Shown: positions 1-8,861 of the stretch, one piece after another | Numbering within the stretch: the first letter of the stretch is position 1 | Layout: each line of letters starts with the position of its first letter | Assembly (NCBI GenBank): GCA_913057785.1 | Contig: CAJXPD010000106.1 | Coordinates: 1 to 32,822 of the forward strand | Direction: 5' to 3' | Length of the DNA stretch: 32,822 nt | Source of the DNA: an uncultured Lewinella sp. | GTDB taxonomy: Bacteria > Bacteroidota > Bacteroidia > Chitinophagales > Saprospiraceae | Translations under genes and position numbers: made by a program | The notes under the pieces: model-generated | Seen by the model: only the letters and a program-made list of their open reading frames with translations | What the model was told of the DNA's origin: nothing | Databases searched by the model: none

Positions 1-180
1 CACAGCGTGACAACATATGCATAGCCAGATATAGAGGAGGGATTTTGGTGCATTTATGTACGATATATGAACCACCCAATTTTCGAGAATACAAAACTTT
101 AGAATGACCAAAATATTGGCCAACCCGCTTCAGAAGTTTGTGCCTCAAATAAGCCTTTAAATCATTGAAAACCAACTAGT

Positions 181-2547
181 ATGTTCAAGACACTCTTAAG
201 GACCATTTTCCGTACTGCCCAACGTAGACCAGTCTTTACTACCATCAATTTATTGGGCTTGTCTCTAGGGATTGCTTGTAGCTTTATCATGTTGCGCTAT
301 GTGCAGCAGGAATGGAGCTATGACAAGCATTTTGCCGAAGGCGAGCAAGTTTTTCGGATTGGAACTGGTTTTATGAATATGGGCCCCTTCGCTGTCAGCC
401 AAGAAATTTTACGGGACAATGTATTGGCCTTTAACGATATCGAGGCAGCTACTCGCCTGACTACAAGAGGTGGTGAGCTAAGTCTCAAAGTAGGAGAGGA
501 AACTTTCATACAGGATCAGACGCTGTTTGTCGATTCGACTTTCTTTCAGGTTTTTGCTTATCATTTTGAAGATGGGAATCCGACTTCTGCTTTGCAATCT
601 CCCAATAGCGTGGTATTGACGGCTGATCTAGCACTGAAGTTCTTCGGGAAGAAGAATGTAGTGGGAGAGTATATAGAAGTAGGGGAAGAGGGGAGCTTAT
701 TTCAGGTTACTGGGGTAGTAGAGGAACAGACTCAGAATTCGCATTTGCCTACAGGGATGTGGATGCCCATTTATCCGCGCCTAAGGGGAGAAGATGGATG
801 GATGTCTGGAAGTCTTTATAACTATGTGAAACTGTCTAAAGGAGCCAATAGAGCGAACCTGGTATCTACCCTAGATCAATTGGTACGCAATGAGGTGTAT
901 CCGAAGATTAACCCAGGCATGGAACTGGAACCTTGGCTAAACAGTAGCAATGCCTTGAAGTTCTATCCACAACAATTACAGGAAATCTACCTGGGGGAAC
1001 GTCTACGTTTCGATTTATCTGCTGGAGGTAATCCCTTACTTGTTAATATTTTGGCCATTATCGGTTTGATCATCTTGATCATGGCTAGCTTTAACTACAT
1101 CAATCTATCCACTGCGGTAGGGATTACTAGGGCTAGAGAAATAGGAGTGAAAAAGACATTGGGCGCTGCAACTCGCTTACTGCAAAGTCGATTCCTGTTG
1201 GAGGCCATACTTTTCAGTTTAACGGCAGCCCTAGTGGCAGGGATTATGGCGGACCCTTTACTTTACCTAGTCGAAAAAGCTACAGGAAGTAGACTTTTAG
1301 AAACCCTGTTTGAAAAGCCGGTGCATATTGTGGCCTTAGTGACTTTTGCGTTATTTGTGGGCTTATTGTCAGGGCTATATCCCGCCTTTTTCCTCACTCG
1401 CTTTCGACCTGCGCAGGTGTTGAAAGGTAAGTTAGGGGTGGAGAGGAAGAGTTTTTTTCGAGGGGGATTAATTGTGGTTCAATTTACCTTAGCAGCTTTC
1501 TTATTGATTGGGACATTGACGGTTTACCAGCAGTTCCAGTTCATGCGAGTCTCCGATAAGGGGTTCAAACATGAAAATGTTTTGGTCCTCTACAATTTAG
1601 ATTCCTTAGGTACTAGCAAAGAGAGCTTTAGGCAACAATTGGTTCAGCATACGGAGGTACTTTCCAGCTCCTTCAACAGTCGCATGCCCGCCGGTCGCAA
1701 TCTTTGGCAAGCCACTTATAAGACGCCACAGATGGAGCATCCCCTGAGTCTGAACACTTTTCCTATCGATGAAGATTATCTTCAGACTTTAGATATGCCC
1801 ATTCTAGACGGTCGCAACTTCGATGCGCAGTTGGCCTCTGATTCTTCCGGCTTGATCGTGAATGAGGCTGCTGTCAAAGCTCTAGGACTACAAGATCCTG
1901 TTGGCCAAAGGATCAACGAAGAGGAGCGTATCATTGGAGTGGTCAAGGACTTTAACTTTCAAGATTATCATCATGCGGTTGAACCGATTGTCATGATCTT
2001 TGATGATAACCGACATAATCTCAGCCTCAAACTCAAAGGTGAGGACATGGCAGGCTTTTTGGCTCACTTGGAGGAGAAATGGCAATCCTTTGTTCCGGAG
2101 GAAGCTTTGTCCTATTATTTTCTAGATGAAAACTTAGCCGCGCTATCCGAAAAAGAAGGGGTACTGAGCAAGGCCATTGCACTGTTTTCTCTACTGGCCC
2201 TATTTATTGCCTGTTTAGGTCTATTTGGCTTGGCCGTATTTATGACGGCCCTACGGACCAAAGAGATGGGTATTCGAAAGGTGCTGGGTGCGTCGGTGCA
2301 AGGAATTGTCGGATTACTAGCCCAGGATTTTTTACGACTTATCGGTATTGCTACCGTAATTGCCATCCCATTCGCCTATTGGGGGACAAATCAATGGCTA
2401 GCTGATTTTGTGTTCCGGATTCAGTTAGACTGGTGGTTGTTTGTATTGCCATCCATTGCTATCTTGGTGATCGCCTGGTTAACGGTCAGTTATCATTCTT
2501 TGCGATTGGCCCGGAAAAACCCGGTGGAGTCCTTGCATGTGGAGTAG
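181..2547 (+). CDS. FtsX/MacB-type ABC transporter permease (paralogue 1)
   Basis: This 788-aa integral membrane protein has the duplicated architecture of large Bacteroidota MacB/FtsX permeases. In order it shows TM1 (about 20-40), a periplasmic MacB_PCD-like domain (about 45-285), three TM segments (about 286-405), TM5 (about 428-450), a second periplasmic domain (about 455-660) and three more TM segments (about 664-768). The cytoplasmic FtsX coupling motif appears twice: RAREIGVKKTLGA near 318-330 and TKEMGIRKVLGAS near 693-705. It ends in NPVESLHVE, like its paralogues. Family members typically move lipids, lipoproteins or peptides across the envelope, or transmit mechanical force, driven by a separate LolD-like ATPase; the nearest candidate ATPase is the next gene, 275 bp downstream. 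The ATG follows an AT-rich leader with no Shine-Dalgarno sequence, as is normal here. The substrate cannot be read from the sequence. Confidence 0.93.
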   Translation: MFKTLLRTIFRTAQRRPVFTTINLLGLSLGIACSFIMLRYVQQEWSYDKHFAEGEQVFRIGTGFMNMGPFAVSQEILRDNVLAFNDIEAATRLTTRGGELSLKVGEETFIQDQTLFVDSTFFQVFAYHFEDGNPTSALQSPNSVVLTADLALKFFGKKNVVGEYIEVGEEGSLFQVTGVVEEQTQNSHLPTGMWMPIYPRLRGEDGWMSGSLYNYVKLSKGANRANLVSTLDQLVRNEVYPKINPGMELEPWLNSSNALKFYPQQLQEIYLGERLRFDLSAGGNPLLVNILAIIGLIILIMASFNYINLSTAVGITRAREIGVKKTLGAATRLLQSRFLLEAILFSLTAALVAGIMADPLLYLVEKATGSRLLETLFEKPVHIVALVTFALFVGLLSGLYPAFFLTRFRPAQVLKGKLGVERKSFFRGGLIVVQFTLAAFLLIGTLTVYQQFQFMRVSDKGFKHENVLVLYNLDSLGTSKESFRQQLVQHTEVLSSSFNSRMPAGRNLWQATYKTPQMEHPLSLNTFPIDEDYLQTLDMPILDGRNFDAQLASDSSGLIVNEAAVKALGLQDPVGQRINEEERIIGVVKDFNFQDYHHAVEPIVMIFDDNRHNLSLKLKGEDMAGFLAHLEEKWQSFVPEEALSYYFLDENLAALSEKEGVLSKAIALFSLLALFIACLGLFGLAVFMTALRTKEMGIRKVLGASVQGIVGLLAQDFLRLIGIATVIAIPFAYWGTNQWLADFVFRIQLDWWLFVLPSIAILVIAWLTVSYHSLRLARKNPVESLHVE

Positions 2548-2557
2548 AGGGGAGTAA

Positions 2558-2625
2558 GAGGCCAGATGTAAGAAGTCAGATATCAGATGTCTGAAATCAG
2601 ATTCTGACCTCAGATATCTGGCCTC
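2558..2625. repeat. Long nested inverted repeat rich in TCAGA motifs
   Basis: The outer arms GAGGCCAGAT (2558-2567) and ATCTGGCCTC (2616-2625) are perfect complements. Inside them GTCAGA (2575-2580) pairs with TCTGAC (2603-2608), and TCAGA (2583-2587) pairs with TCTGA (2590-2594). The result is one long hairpin directly after the first permease gene. There is no T-tract, so it is not a classical terminator. It may be an intergenic repeat element or an mRNA-stabilising structure. Short related strings (gaggtcagag near 6251) occur after another permease. Confidence 0.6.
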
Positions 2626-2679
2626 AGACCTCTAACCACGAAGTGGCCTACTTTCTGTCTTCTTCATTCTGCCTCAGAC

Positions 2680-2716
2680 TGTTCACAAATGAACACTTTT
2701 TGTTCAAATTCGAACA
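2680..2716. promoter_or_regulatory. Two phased operator-like inverted repeats upstream of the ABC ATPase
   Basis: Positions 2680-2695 read TGTTCA-CAAA-TGAACA, a perfect 6-bp inverted repeat. Positions 2701-2716 read TGTTCA-AATT-CGAACA, the same half-site with one mismatch. Their starts are 21 bp apart, about two helical turns, so two dimers could bind the same DNA face. They lie 107-143 bp before the ATPase start, which suits a regulator site. The cognate regulator is not in this window, and I could not identify a convincing promoter with correct spacing just downstream. Confidence 0.45.
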
Positions 2717-2822
2717 AGATTTTGCTTTGAGAATTACTTGACTTTGTTTCAATTCTTTGATAAATAGCAACTTAGCTGTCATGGCATAGAAATTGAATCA
2801 TCAATCATAAAAAAGTACAGAG

Positions 2823-3545
2823 ATGATCGTATTAAAAGACGTTGAAAAATATGTGCGAACAGGACTTAACAAAACTTGGTTGTTGAGCGATGTGAATCTA
2901 GAGATCAAAGAGGGGGAGTTCGTAACCATTATGGGGCCTTCAGGGGCAGGTAAAACTACCCTTTTGAATATTATTGGTATGCTAGAAAGTGCATCTGGCG
3001 GAGAGTACTATTTTTTGGATGAGCCAGTGCATCGTTTGAAAGAAAGACGCCGCAATGAGTTGCACAAACAATACATGGGTTTTGTCTTTCAGGCTTACCA
3101 CTTAATCGATGATCTTACTGTATATGAGAATATAGAGACGCCTTTGCTCTACAGAGGTATTAAGGGGAAAGAAAGAAAAAGTATTGTGGCTAATATGTTG
3201 GACAACTTCAATGTCGTGGCCAAGAAGGATCTTTTCCCAGATCAGCTTTCAGGTGGTCAGCAACAGCTAGTCGGGGTGGCTAGAGCCATTGTACATAAGC
3301 CTCGTCTATTACTGGCTGATGAACCAACTGGTAACCTGCATAGTAAGCAAGGGGAAGAAATTATGGAGTTGTTCAAGCAACTCAATGAGCAAGGGGTGAC
3401 GATCATCCAGGTAACCCACAGTGAGAAGAACGCCAGCTATGGAACTCGTATCATAGAACTAGTGGATGGCGGTATTCGCACAGATGAAACCTTGCGCGAG
3501 CCTACCACTATTACCGATCGTGTACGAGCCGCTAACGGCAACTAG
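2823..3545 (+). CDS. ABC transporter ATP-binding protein (LolD/MacB-like)
   Basis: This 240-aa cytoplasmic ATPase is presumed to energise the flanking FtsX-type permeases. Visible motifs are Walker A GPSGAGKTT (38-46), Q-loop Gln90 in GFVFQ, signature LSGGQ (142-146), Walker B LLLADEPTGN (162-171) with catalytic Glu167, and H-loop His199. Length and motif order fit the LolD/MacB/FtsE group. One oddity is the segment after the signature, QQQLVGVARAIV, where family members usually have QQQRVAIARAL; the usual Arg is Leu. It is the only ATPase beside four permeases, so it may serve several of them. The 275-bp leader holds two operator-like inverted repeats and suggests its own transcription start. 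The ATG at 2823 gives a full N-terminal beta-strand; no better start is seen. Confidence 0.95.
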   Translation: MIVLKDVEKYVRTGLNKTWLLSDVNLEIKEGEFVTIMGPSGAGKTTLLNIIGMLESASGGEYYFLDEPVHRLKERRRNELHKQYMGFVFQAYHLIDDLTVYENIETPLLYRGIKGKERKSIVANMLDNFNVVAKKDLFPDQLSGGQQQLVGVARAIVHKPRLLLADEPTGNLHSKQGEEIMELFKQLNEQGVTIIQVTHSEKNASYGTRIIELVDGGIRTDETLREPTTITDRVRAANGN

Positions 3546-3602
3546 TCTAATCCTACGATTCGAAAAGATTATCCAAATCTAATATACCATACTGTAGTTG
3601 AG

Positions 3603-3640
3603 CCTTATTCTTCCTTTTATCGACGAGATAAAGCAAGAAT
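3603..3640. other. Hairpin in the ATPase-permease intergenic region
   Basis: In the 299-bp gap between the ATPase and the second permease, TATTCTT can pair with AAGAATA, and inside it CTTTTATC pairs with GATAAAG with one bulge. No T-tract follows, so it is more likely an mRNA structure than a terminator. Nothing else recognisable is seen in this gap. Confidence 0.35.
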
Positions 3641-3844
3641 AGGGTTTGGCTATTATGAGTGAAGCGAACTCAATATTACCCGACAAAGTATAGTCAATTT
3701 TCCATTGCTTGGAGGTGGTCGGTGGTTTCTTGTGCTTGAGCCGGCCATCCCCTTCTTTTTTTAGGAAAAACCCTATGGCACCATATCAGTAGATAGCACC
3801 TTACAGCACCTATTTAAGAACGTCCTGTAAACAAAACAAAAAAC

Positions 3845-6232
3845 ATGTTAAGGAATTACCTAAAACTAGCGCTTCGAAACATTTGGAGGCACAAGGGGAC
3901 TGCTTCATTAAATGTAGCAGGCCTGACGCTAGGTCTGGCTGCGGGTTTATTGATGCTAATGTGGGTGAATGATGAAAAGAGCTTTGACCAATTTCATGTA
4001 AAAGGGGAGCAGATCTTTAAGGTTAACAGCCTGATGGACGAGGGGAATGGCGAGATAGATGTTTGGACTACTTCGCCCGAGCCATGGATGGATTTGATCA
4101 CAAGCAATATTCCTGATGTTAAAGAGGCTACCACCTTTGCTTTTTGGAATCACCGACTGGAAGTTGGTCAACAGAAGTATGAAGAGGCGGGCTGCTATGC
4201 AAGCCCTGGTCTTTTTAATATGTTCTCTTTCGAACTCTTATACGGCGATCTTGGCAAAGTGCTGGAAGATCCTAATTCTATAGCCATTTCAGCTACCCTG
4301 GCCGCCAAAATGTTTGGTGTGAATTGGCGAAAAGAGGGTAGGACGATTGGCCAAAGCATAGTAGTGGAAGAAAAGCCTGTTCAGGTTACTGCGGTTTTTG
4401 CCGACATCCCTTTCCAATCTACTTTGCAATTTGATTATGTATTGCCCATGTCGCATTACCTGGCTGCTCGTCCTTGGTCCCGTGGCAGCTGGGGTAATTA
4501 CAATTTTGACCTATATGTCGAGCTGGTTCCTGGTGCAGATCAGGAAAGCGTGGCGGATAAGATGTATTCTCTTATTAAAGACAACACCAAGGGTGGCTCG
4601 CCGGATCATGGCATTATGTTACATGCCATTTCAGACCTTTACCTTTATTCAAAATATGAGAATGGCAAAGTAGCTGGCGGACGGATAGATTATGTGCGCA
4701 TCTTCTTTTGGGCTTCCATTCTGGTGCTCTTGATCGCTTGTATCAATTATATGAATCTCGTTACGGCCCGATCTTCTCAGCGAGCTAAGGAAGTTGGCGT
4801 GAGAAAGGTAGTGGGGGCCAATAAAGAACGCCTATTGACGCAGTTTGTGGTCGAATCGGTGGTCATGACTTTTATTGCTGGGGCCATTACGCTAATTGTA
4901 GCACAGTTGTTTCTTCCGATCTTCAATGAATTGACTGGAAAATCCATTGAGATGGGTTTTGGTGGTTTGGCTTTTTGGAGTTTATTCGGAGGAATTTTGC
5001 TCAGTGTGGCTTTGATCGCAGGAAGTTATCCTTCTTTTCTGCTGTCTTCCTTTGATGTGATACAGGTGCTGAAAAGCAAGAAATCCAAATTGAATGGTGG
5101 CATATCTTTCCGTCGTATTATGGTCGTGCTACAATTCGGCCTGTCCATTTTACTATTGATCGGAGCAATTGTGGTTAGAGAGCAAATTGGATTCTTTAAA
5201 TCGAAAGACCTAGGCTTTAACCGGGAGAACGTTATTCTATACAATATGTATCGCTTAGGAGATGAAGGGGTCAACAAGAAGGAAGTGATTAAGTCAGAGT
5301 TATTGCAGCTACCGGAAATCGCTGAAGTGACCGCGGCTAATTATAACCCATTGTCTATTGCCAACATGACTGGAGACCCGGAATGGGAAGGTTTTGAAGA
5401 AGGAGATGAGGCAATCTTTAGCATATTGACCATTGATCACAAGTTTCTCGATATGATGAACATACCAATGGTCATGGGCGAGAACTTTCAAGAAGGCATG
5501 CCAACGGATTCTTTAAATTTCAATTACATTATCAATGAGGAAGCAGCAAAGAAGATGGGGTTTGAAGATCCAGTAGGTAAAAGATTATCATTCTGGGATG
5601 ACCAGGGGCGAATCATCGGTATGGTTAAGAGTTTTCATTTCTCTTCCCTACATAACCCGATTAAACCCTTGATTTTAAGATATGAACCCGATCGAGCTCA
5701 TAACCTACTTATCAAGCCGACAAACGGGAAAACTAAAGAGTGCCTGGCTGCCCTCGAGGCCCTTCAGACTCGGCTCTCTCCGGATCGTGAATTCAAACAC
5801 ACTTTCCTCGATCAACATTACGAAAAATTGTACCAGGCAGAAGAAAGAACCAGCGACCTGGCTGACCTATTTGCTATCATTGCTTTGTTGATTTCCACCC
5901 TAGGACTTTTTGGCCTGGCTGCATTCATGGCCGAACAACGCACAAAAGAAATTGGAATTCGCAAGGTTTTAGGTGCATCGATGGGCAATATCCTGTATCT
6001 ACTCAACAAAGAACTAGGACAGTTGATCCTCTTGGCTTTCGTTATAGCTACTCCCTTGGCGTGGTGGTTAATGAATAATTGGTTAGAGAAGTTTGCCTAC
6101 CATATGAACATTGGTTGGCAGGTGGTGGCAGCGGCTGGCTTGATTCTGGCCATTGTAGCCTTGCTCACGGTGAGTTTTCACTCTATCCGCACGGCATTGT
6201 CAAACCCTGTTGATGCTTTGAGGTACGAGTAA
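3845..6232 (+). CDS. FtsX/MacB-type ABC transporter permease (paralogue 2)
   Basis: This 795-aa membrane protein has the same layout as paralogue 1: TM1 near residues 20-42, a periplasmic domain, a three-TM FtsX core, a fifth TM near 425-447, a second periplasmic domain and a final three-TM core. The coupling motifs RAKEVGVRKVVGA (first core) and RTKEIGIRKVLGAS (second core) are intact, and the C-terminus is NPVDALRYE. It lies 299 bp after the ATPase, so an independent promoter is possible, although I see no clear one. It is a genuine diverged paralogue rather than a recent copy, since identity to the neighbours is obvious only in the TM and coupling segments. The substrate is unknown; export or lipoprotein and peptide handling is the family expectation. 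Confidence 0.93.
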   Translation: MLRNYLKLALRNIWRHKGTASLNVAGLTLGLAAGLLMLMWVNDEKSFDQFHVKGEQIFKVNSLMDEGNGEIDVWTTSPEPWMDLITSNIPDVKEATTFAFWNHRLEVGQQKYEEAGCYASPGLFNMFSFELLYGDLGKVLEDPNSIAISATLAAKMFGVNWRKEGRTIGQSIVVEEKPVQVTAVFADIPFQSTLQFDYVLPMSHYLAARPWSRGSWGNYNFDLYVELVPGADQESVADKMYSLIKDNTKGGSPDHGIMLHAISDLYLYSKYENGKVAGGRIDYVRIFFWASILVLLIACINYMNLVTARSSQRAKEVGVRKVVGANKERLLTQFVVESVVMTFIAGAITLIVAQLFLPIFNELTGKSIEMGFGGLAFWSLFGGILLSVALIAGSYPSFLLSSFDVIQVLKSKKSKLNGGISFRRIMVVLQFGLSILLLIGAIVVREQIGFFKSKDLGFNRENVILYNMYRLGDEGVNKKEVIKSELLQLPEIAEVTAANYNPLSIANMTGDPEWEGFEEGDEAIFSILTIDHKFLDMMNIPMVMGENFQEGMPTDSLNFNYIINEEAAKKMGFEDPVGKRLSFWDDQGRIIGMVKSFHFSSLHNPIKPLILRYEPDRAHNLLIKPTNGKTKECLAALEALQTRLSPDREFKHTFLDQHYEKLYQAEERTSDLADLFAIIALLISTLGLFGLAAFMAEQRTKEIGIRKVLGASMGNILYLLNKELGQLILLAFVIATPLAWWLMNNWLEKFAYHMNIGWQVVAAAGLILAIVALLTVSFHSIRTALSNPVDALRYE

Positions 6233-6279
6233 GATAGCAGGAAGAAGACAGAGGTCAGAGCACAAGAATTTGACTTTTC

Positions 6280-6299
6280 CCTACTGCTTTTGTAGTAGG
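6280..6299 (+). other. Small hairpin between permeases 2 and 3
   Basis: CCTACT (6280-6285) pairs with AGTAGG (6294-6299) around an 8-base loop in the 131-bp gap. No strong T-tract follows, so read-through into the next permease remains likely. Confidence 0.25.
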
Positions 6300-6363
6300 T
6301 TGATTTCCTAAATGATAAAGGTCCTCTCATACAGCCATTAATACACTTTAAAGTAGATGGACC

Positions 6364-8826
6364 ATGTTTAAACATTACATGAAGACCGCGTTTCGCAACT
6401 TGCTGAAACACAAACTATTTTCTTTTGTCAATATCCTTGGTTTGGCACTGGGGATGGCCTGCTGTTTTTTGATCGTCATCTTCGTGCGATATGAGTTTAG
6501 CTTTGATGACTTTCAGCGCAATGGAGATCGGGTAGCCCGGGTTACCTATACCGCTAGTTTTGGCAATAGTGGTACGGTCTTGGCCAGGATTCCACCCCCC
6601 ATCGCCCCACTAATGGCTGACTTCTTCCCTGAGGTGAAGTATGCGGCGCGTATGTTTCCTCGCAGTGTGAGTGTCGAAATCAAGGAGGGGGATCTGGCTT
6701 CTGGAACGAATCGTTTTGAGGTACAAGATGTAGCCTTTGCAGATTCTAACCTATTGGACATTCTTACTTTCGATTTTATTGAAGGCGACCCCACGACAGC
6801 CTTGGATCAGCCCTTTTCGTTGGTGATTACTGAGGAAATGGCCAATCAATTCTTTGGTACAACAGACGTGATGGGCAAGAGTGTTCACTTCCTGAGTAAC
6901 TACCCCTTCAGAGTAAGTGGTGTCATAAAGGATCATCCAGATAATTCCAGCCTTAGATTTAATTTGCTTGTTCCTTATGAGAATATGTTTGATATCGAGG
7001 GCGAAAATTTCGGCCCGGCTCTTCGTAATAATTTGACCCAGAATTGGATTGCATCCCATTCGGCTACCTTTGTATTACTAGAAGAAGGAGCCAGCATGGC
7101 CTCAGTGGATGAACGCTTCCCGGATTTCTTGGAAGTGCATGGTAATGAGCAATTTCGCGATAATCAAGAATTCACCCTGATGGCCTTGCAGGATGTGCAC
7201 ACCCAATCTCAAGCGGGCCTTGAGCAGGTCACCCCTGCCAATCTCAACTACCTCTACCTATTTATGGCAATTGGTATATTGACCTTGGTCATCGCTTGTA
7301 TCAACTTTGTCAATCTTTCTACCGCAAGCTCTTTGAGTAGGGCTCGCGAAATTGGTGTGCGTAAAGCAGTGGGGGCAGGGAAAGAAGGTATCATGGGGCA
7401 GTTCTTGGGCGAATCTGTGTTACTCAGCCTCTTGGCCTTTGTGATAGCTGTGTTTCTAGTCCAACTGTTCTTACCCTATATGAATGACCTTACCCAGCGA
7501 GAATTACATTTTAATATGTTCAGTGACGCCTGGTTGAGCTTGTTATTTATTGGGGTCTTTGTGCTGACTGGAATCTTGGCAGGACTTTATCCCGCCTTCT
7601 TCGTGGCTCGCTTTAAGCCGATTCACATCTTGAAGGGGAAAGGTTATGCTAATGTCCCGAGAGGAGCCATTGTTCGCAAGGTATTGGTGAGTGTGCAGTT
7701 CTGGGTATCCATCGTGTTGATGGCCGGAACCTTCGGTATCTATCGCCAGATCGACTATTTACAACGTCAGCCGATGGGCTTTCAGCAGGATCATATCATT
7801 ACGGTTCCTTTGTTTAGCCCTAATATTAATACCGTATTTGGAGGGGTGGATGCCAACATTCGACAGAAAACCAATTCACTAGAGGAAGAGCTGTTGAAGA
7901 ATCCAAGGGTGGAAGCCACGACCTTGTCTTCCGGTACGATTGGAGTAGGGGCGGTACGACGTCGGATTGATTCAGAGCATATTCCGCCAGAAGAAAATGT
8001 CTTCGCTTCTGGGCTATCGGTCGACTATGATTTCTTAGAAACCTTTGATTTAGAGATTGTAGCAGGTCGAGCCTTTAGCCGAGAATTTGGTAGTGATCAC
8101 CTGGATGCTTTTGTGATTAATGAAAGTGCAGTGACTCTATTGGGCTTCGAAGACTCGAATGCAGCCATTGGTCAAATGGTAGATCGAGAGGGCAAGAAAG
8201 GAAAAGTAGTCGGTGTAGTCAAGGATTTTCACTACCGCAGTTTACGCTATGCCATCGATGCCTTTATTATGGAAGTGAGCCCTGCCACCTTCAATACCTT
8301 CTCCATTCGAGTCCAAGACGGCGATGTTCCTAACACCCTGGCTTTTATTGAGTCGAAATGGAATGAGATGTTTCCGGAAAAAGTCTTCGAAGCTACCTTC
8401 TTGGATGAAACGATCGGCAATTCGTATCAGAATGATGCCCGATTCGGGGAGATTATCTCTTACTTTGCCTTTTTGGCCATCCTCATTTCTTGCTTTGGAC
8501 TGTATGGACTTGTCACGTATACCGCTATTCAGAAGACCAAAGAGATTGGGATTCGGAAGGTTTTGGGAGCGTCCATTAATCATATTCTGTTCTTATTATC
8601 CAAAGAATTTATTCTGTTGATCGGGATTGCGGGCTTGATCGCCTTCCCCTTAGTCTATTACGGACTGCAACAGTGGCTAGAAAATTTTGCTTTCACCATC
8701 AACATTGGTATTGGCTTGCTATTGACGCCCTGGGTATTGGTATTAGCTATTGCGTTGCTAACCCTATCCTATCAGGCGCTGAAGGCGGCTTTTTCAGACC
8801 CCGTGAAGGCTTTACGGTATGAATAA
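6364..8826 (+). CDS. FtsX/MacB-type ABC transporter permease (paralogue 3)
   Basis: At 820 aa this is the longest permease of the cluster. The N-terminal TM (about 20-40) is followed by a large periplasmic domain, a first FtsX core with RAREIGVRKAVGAG, a TM in the segment FWVSIVLMAGTFGIY, a second periplasmic domain, and the final core with KTKEIGIRKVLGAS. It ends in DPVKALRYE. The 35-bp gap to the next permease strongly suggests these two are co-transcribed, and the 131-bp gap upstream does not exclude a longer operon from paralogue 2. Compared with its neighbours the extra length is in the periplasmic domains, consistent with a different ligand or partner. No ATPase domain is fused, so it needs one in trans. 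Confidence 0.93.
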   Translation: MFKHYMKTAFRNLLKHKLFSFVNILGLALGMACCFLIVIFVRYEFSFDDFQRNGDRVARVTYTASFGNSGTVLARIPPPIAPLMADFFPEVKYAARMFPRSVSVEIKEGDLASGTNRFEVQDVAFADSNLLDILTFDFIEGDPTTALDQPFSLVITEEMANQFFGTTDVMGKSVHFLSNYPFRVSGVIKDHPDNSSLRFNLLVPYENMFDIEGENFGPALRNNLTQNWIASHSATFVLLEEGASMASVDERFPDFLEVHGNEQFRDNQEFTLMALQDVHTQSQAGLEQVTPANLNYLYLFMAIGILTLVIACINFVNLSTASSLSRAREIGVRKAVGAGKEGIMGQFLGESVLLSLLAFVIAVFLVQLFLPYMNDLTQRELHFNMFSDAWLSLLFIGVFVLTGILAGLYPAFFVARFKPIHILKGKGYANVPRGAIVRKVLVSVQFWVSIVLMAGTFGIYRQIDYLQRQPMGFQQDHIITVPLFSPNINTVFGGVDANIRQKTNSLEEELLKNPRVEATTLSSGTIGVGAVRRRIDSEHIPPEENVFASGLSVDYDFLETFDLEIVAGRAFSREFGSDHLDAFVINESAVTLLGFEDSNAAIGQMVDREGKKGKVVGVVKDFHYRSLRYAIDAFIMEVSPATFNTFSIRVQDGDVPNTLAFIESKWNEMFPEKVFEATFLDETIGNSYQNDARFGEIISYFAFLAILISCFGLYGLVTYTAIQKTKEIGIRKVLGASINHILFLLSKEFILLIGIAGLIAFPLVYYGLQQWLENFAFTINIGIGLLLTPWVLVLAIALLTLSYQALKAAFSDPVKALRYE

Positions 8827-8861
8827 AACGGCCATCCCCGGATGGATTTAAAAACGAAGCT

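Noticed and set aside
1-180. Possible promoter or end of a previous gene at the left edge
   Set aside because: No complete frame, no well-spaced promoter elements and no hairpin with a T-tract could be supported.
2575-2620. Repeated TCAGAT units that could suggest a short CRISPR-like or tandem array
   Set aside because: Spacing is irregular, units are 5-6 bases, and they are explained as arms of one nested hairpin.
6751-7059. Antisense open frame of 102 codons within permease 3
   Set aside because: Same reasoning: no start signal, no recognisable protein, fully inside a real gene.
8242-8583. Antisense open frame of 113 codons within permease 3
   Set aside because: It lies wholly inside a clear membrane-protein gene, has no family resemblance and reflects reverse-frame openness of hydrophobic codons.
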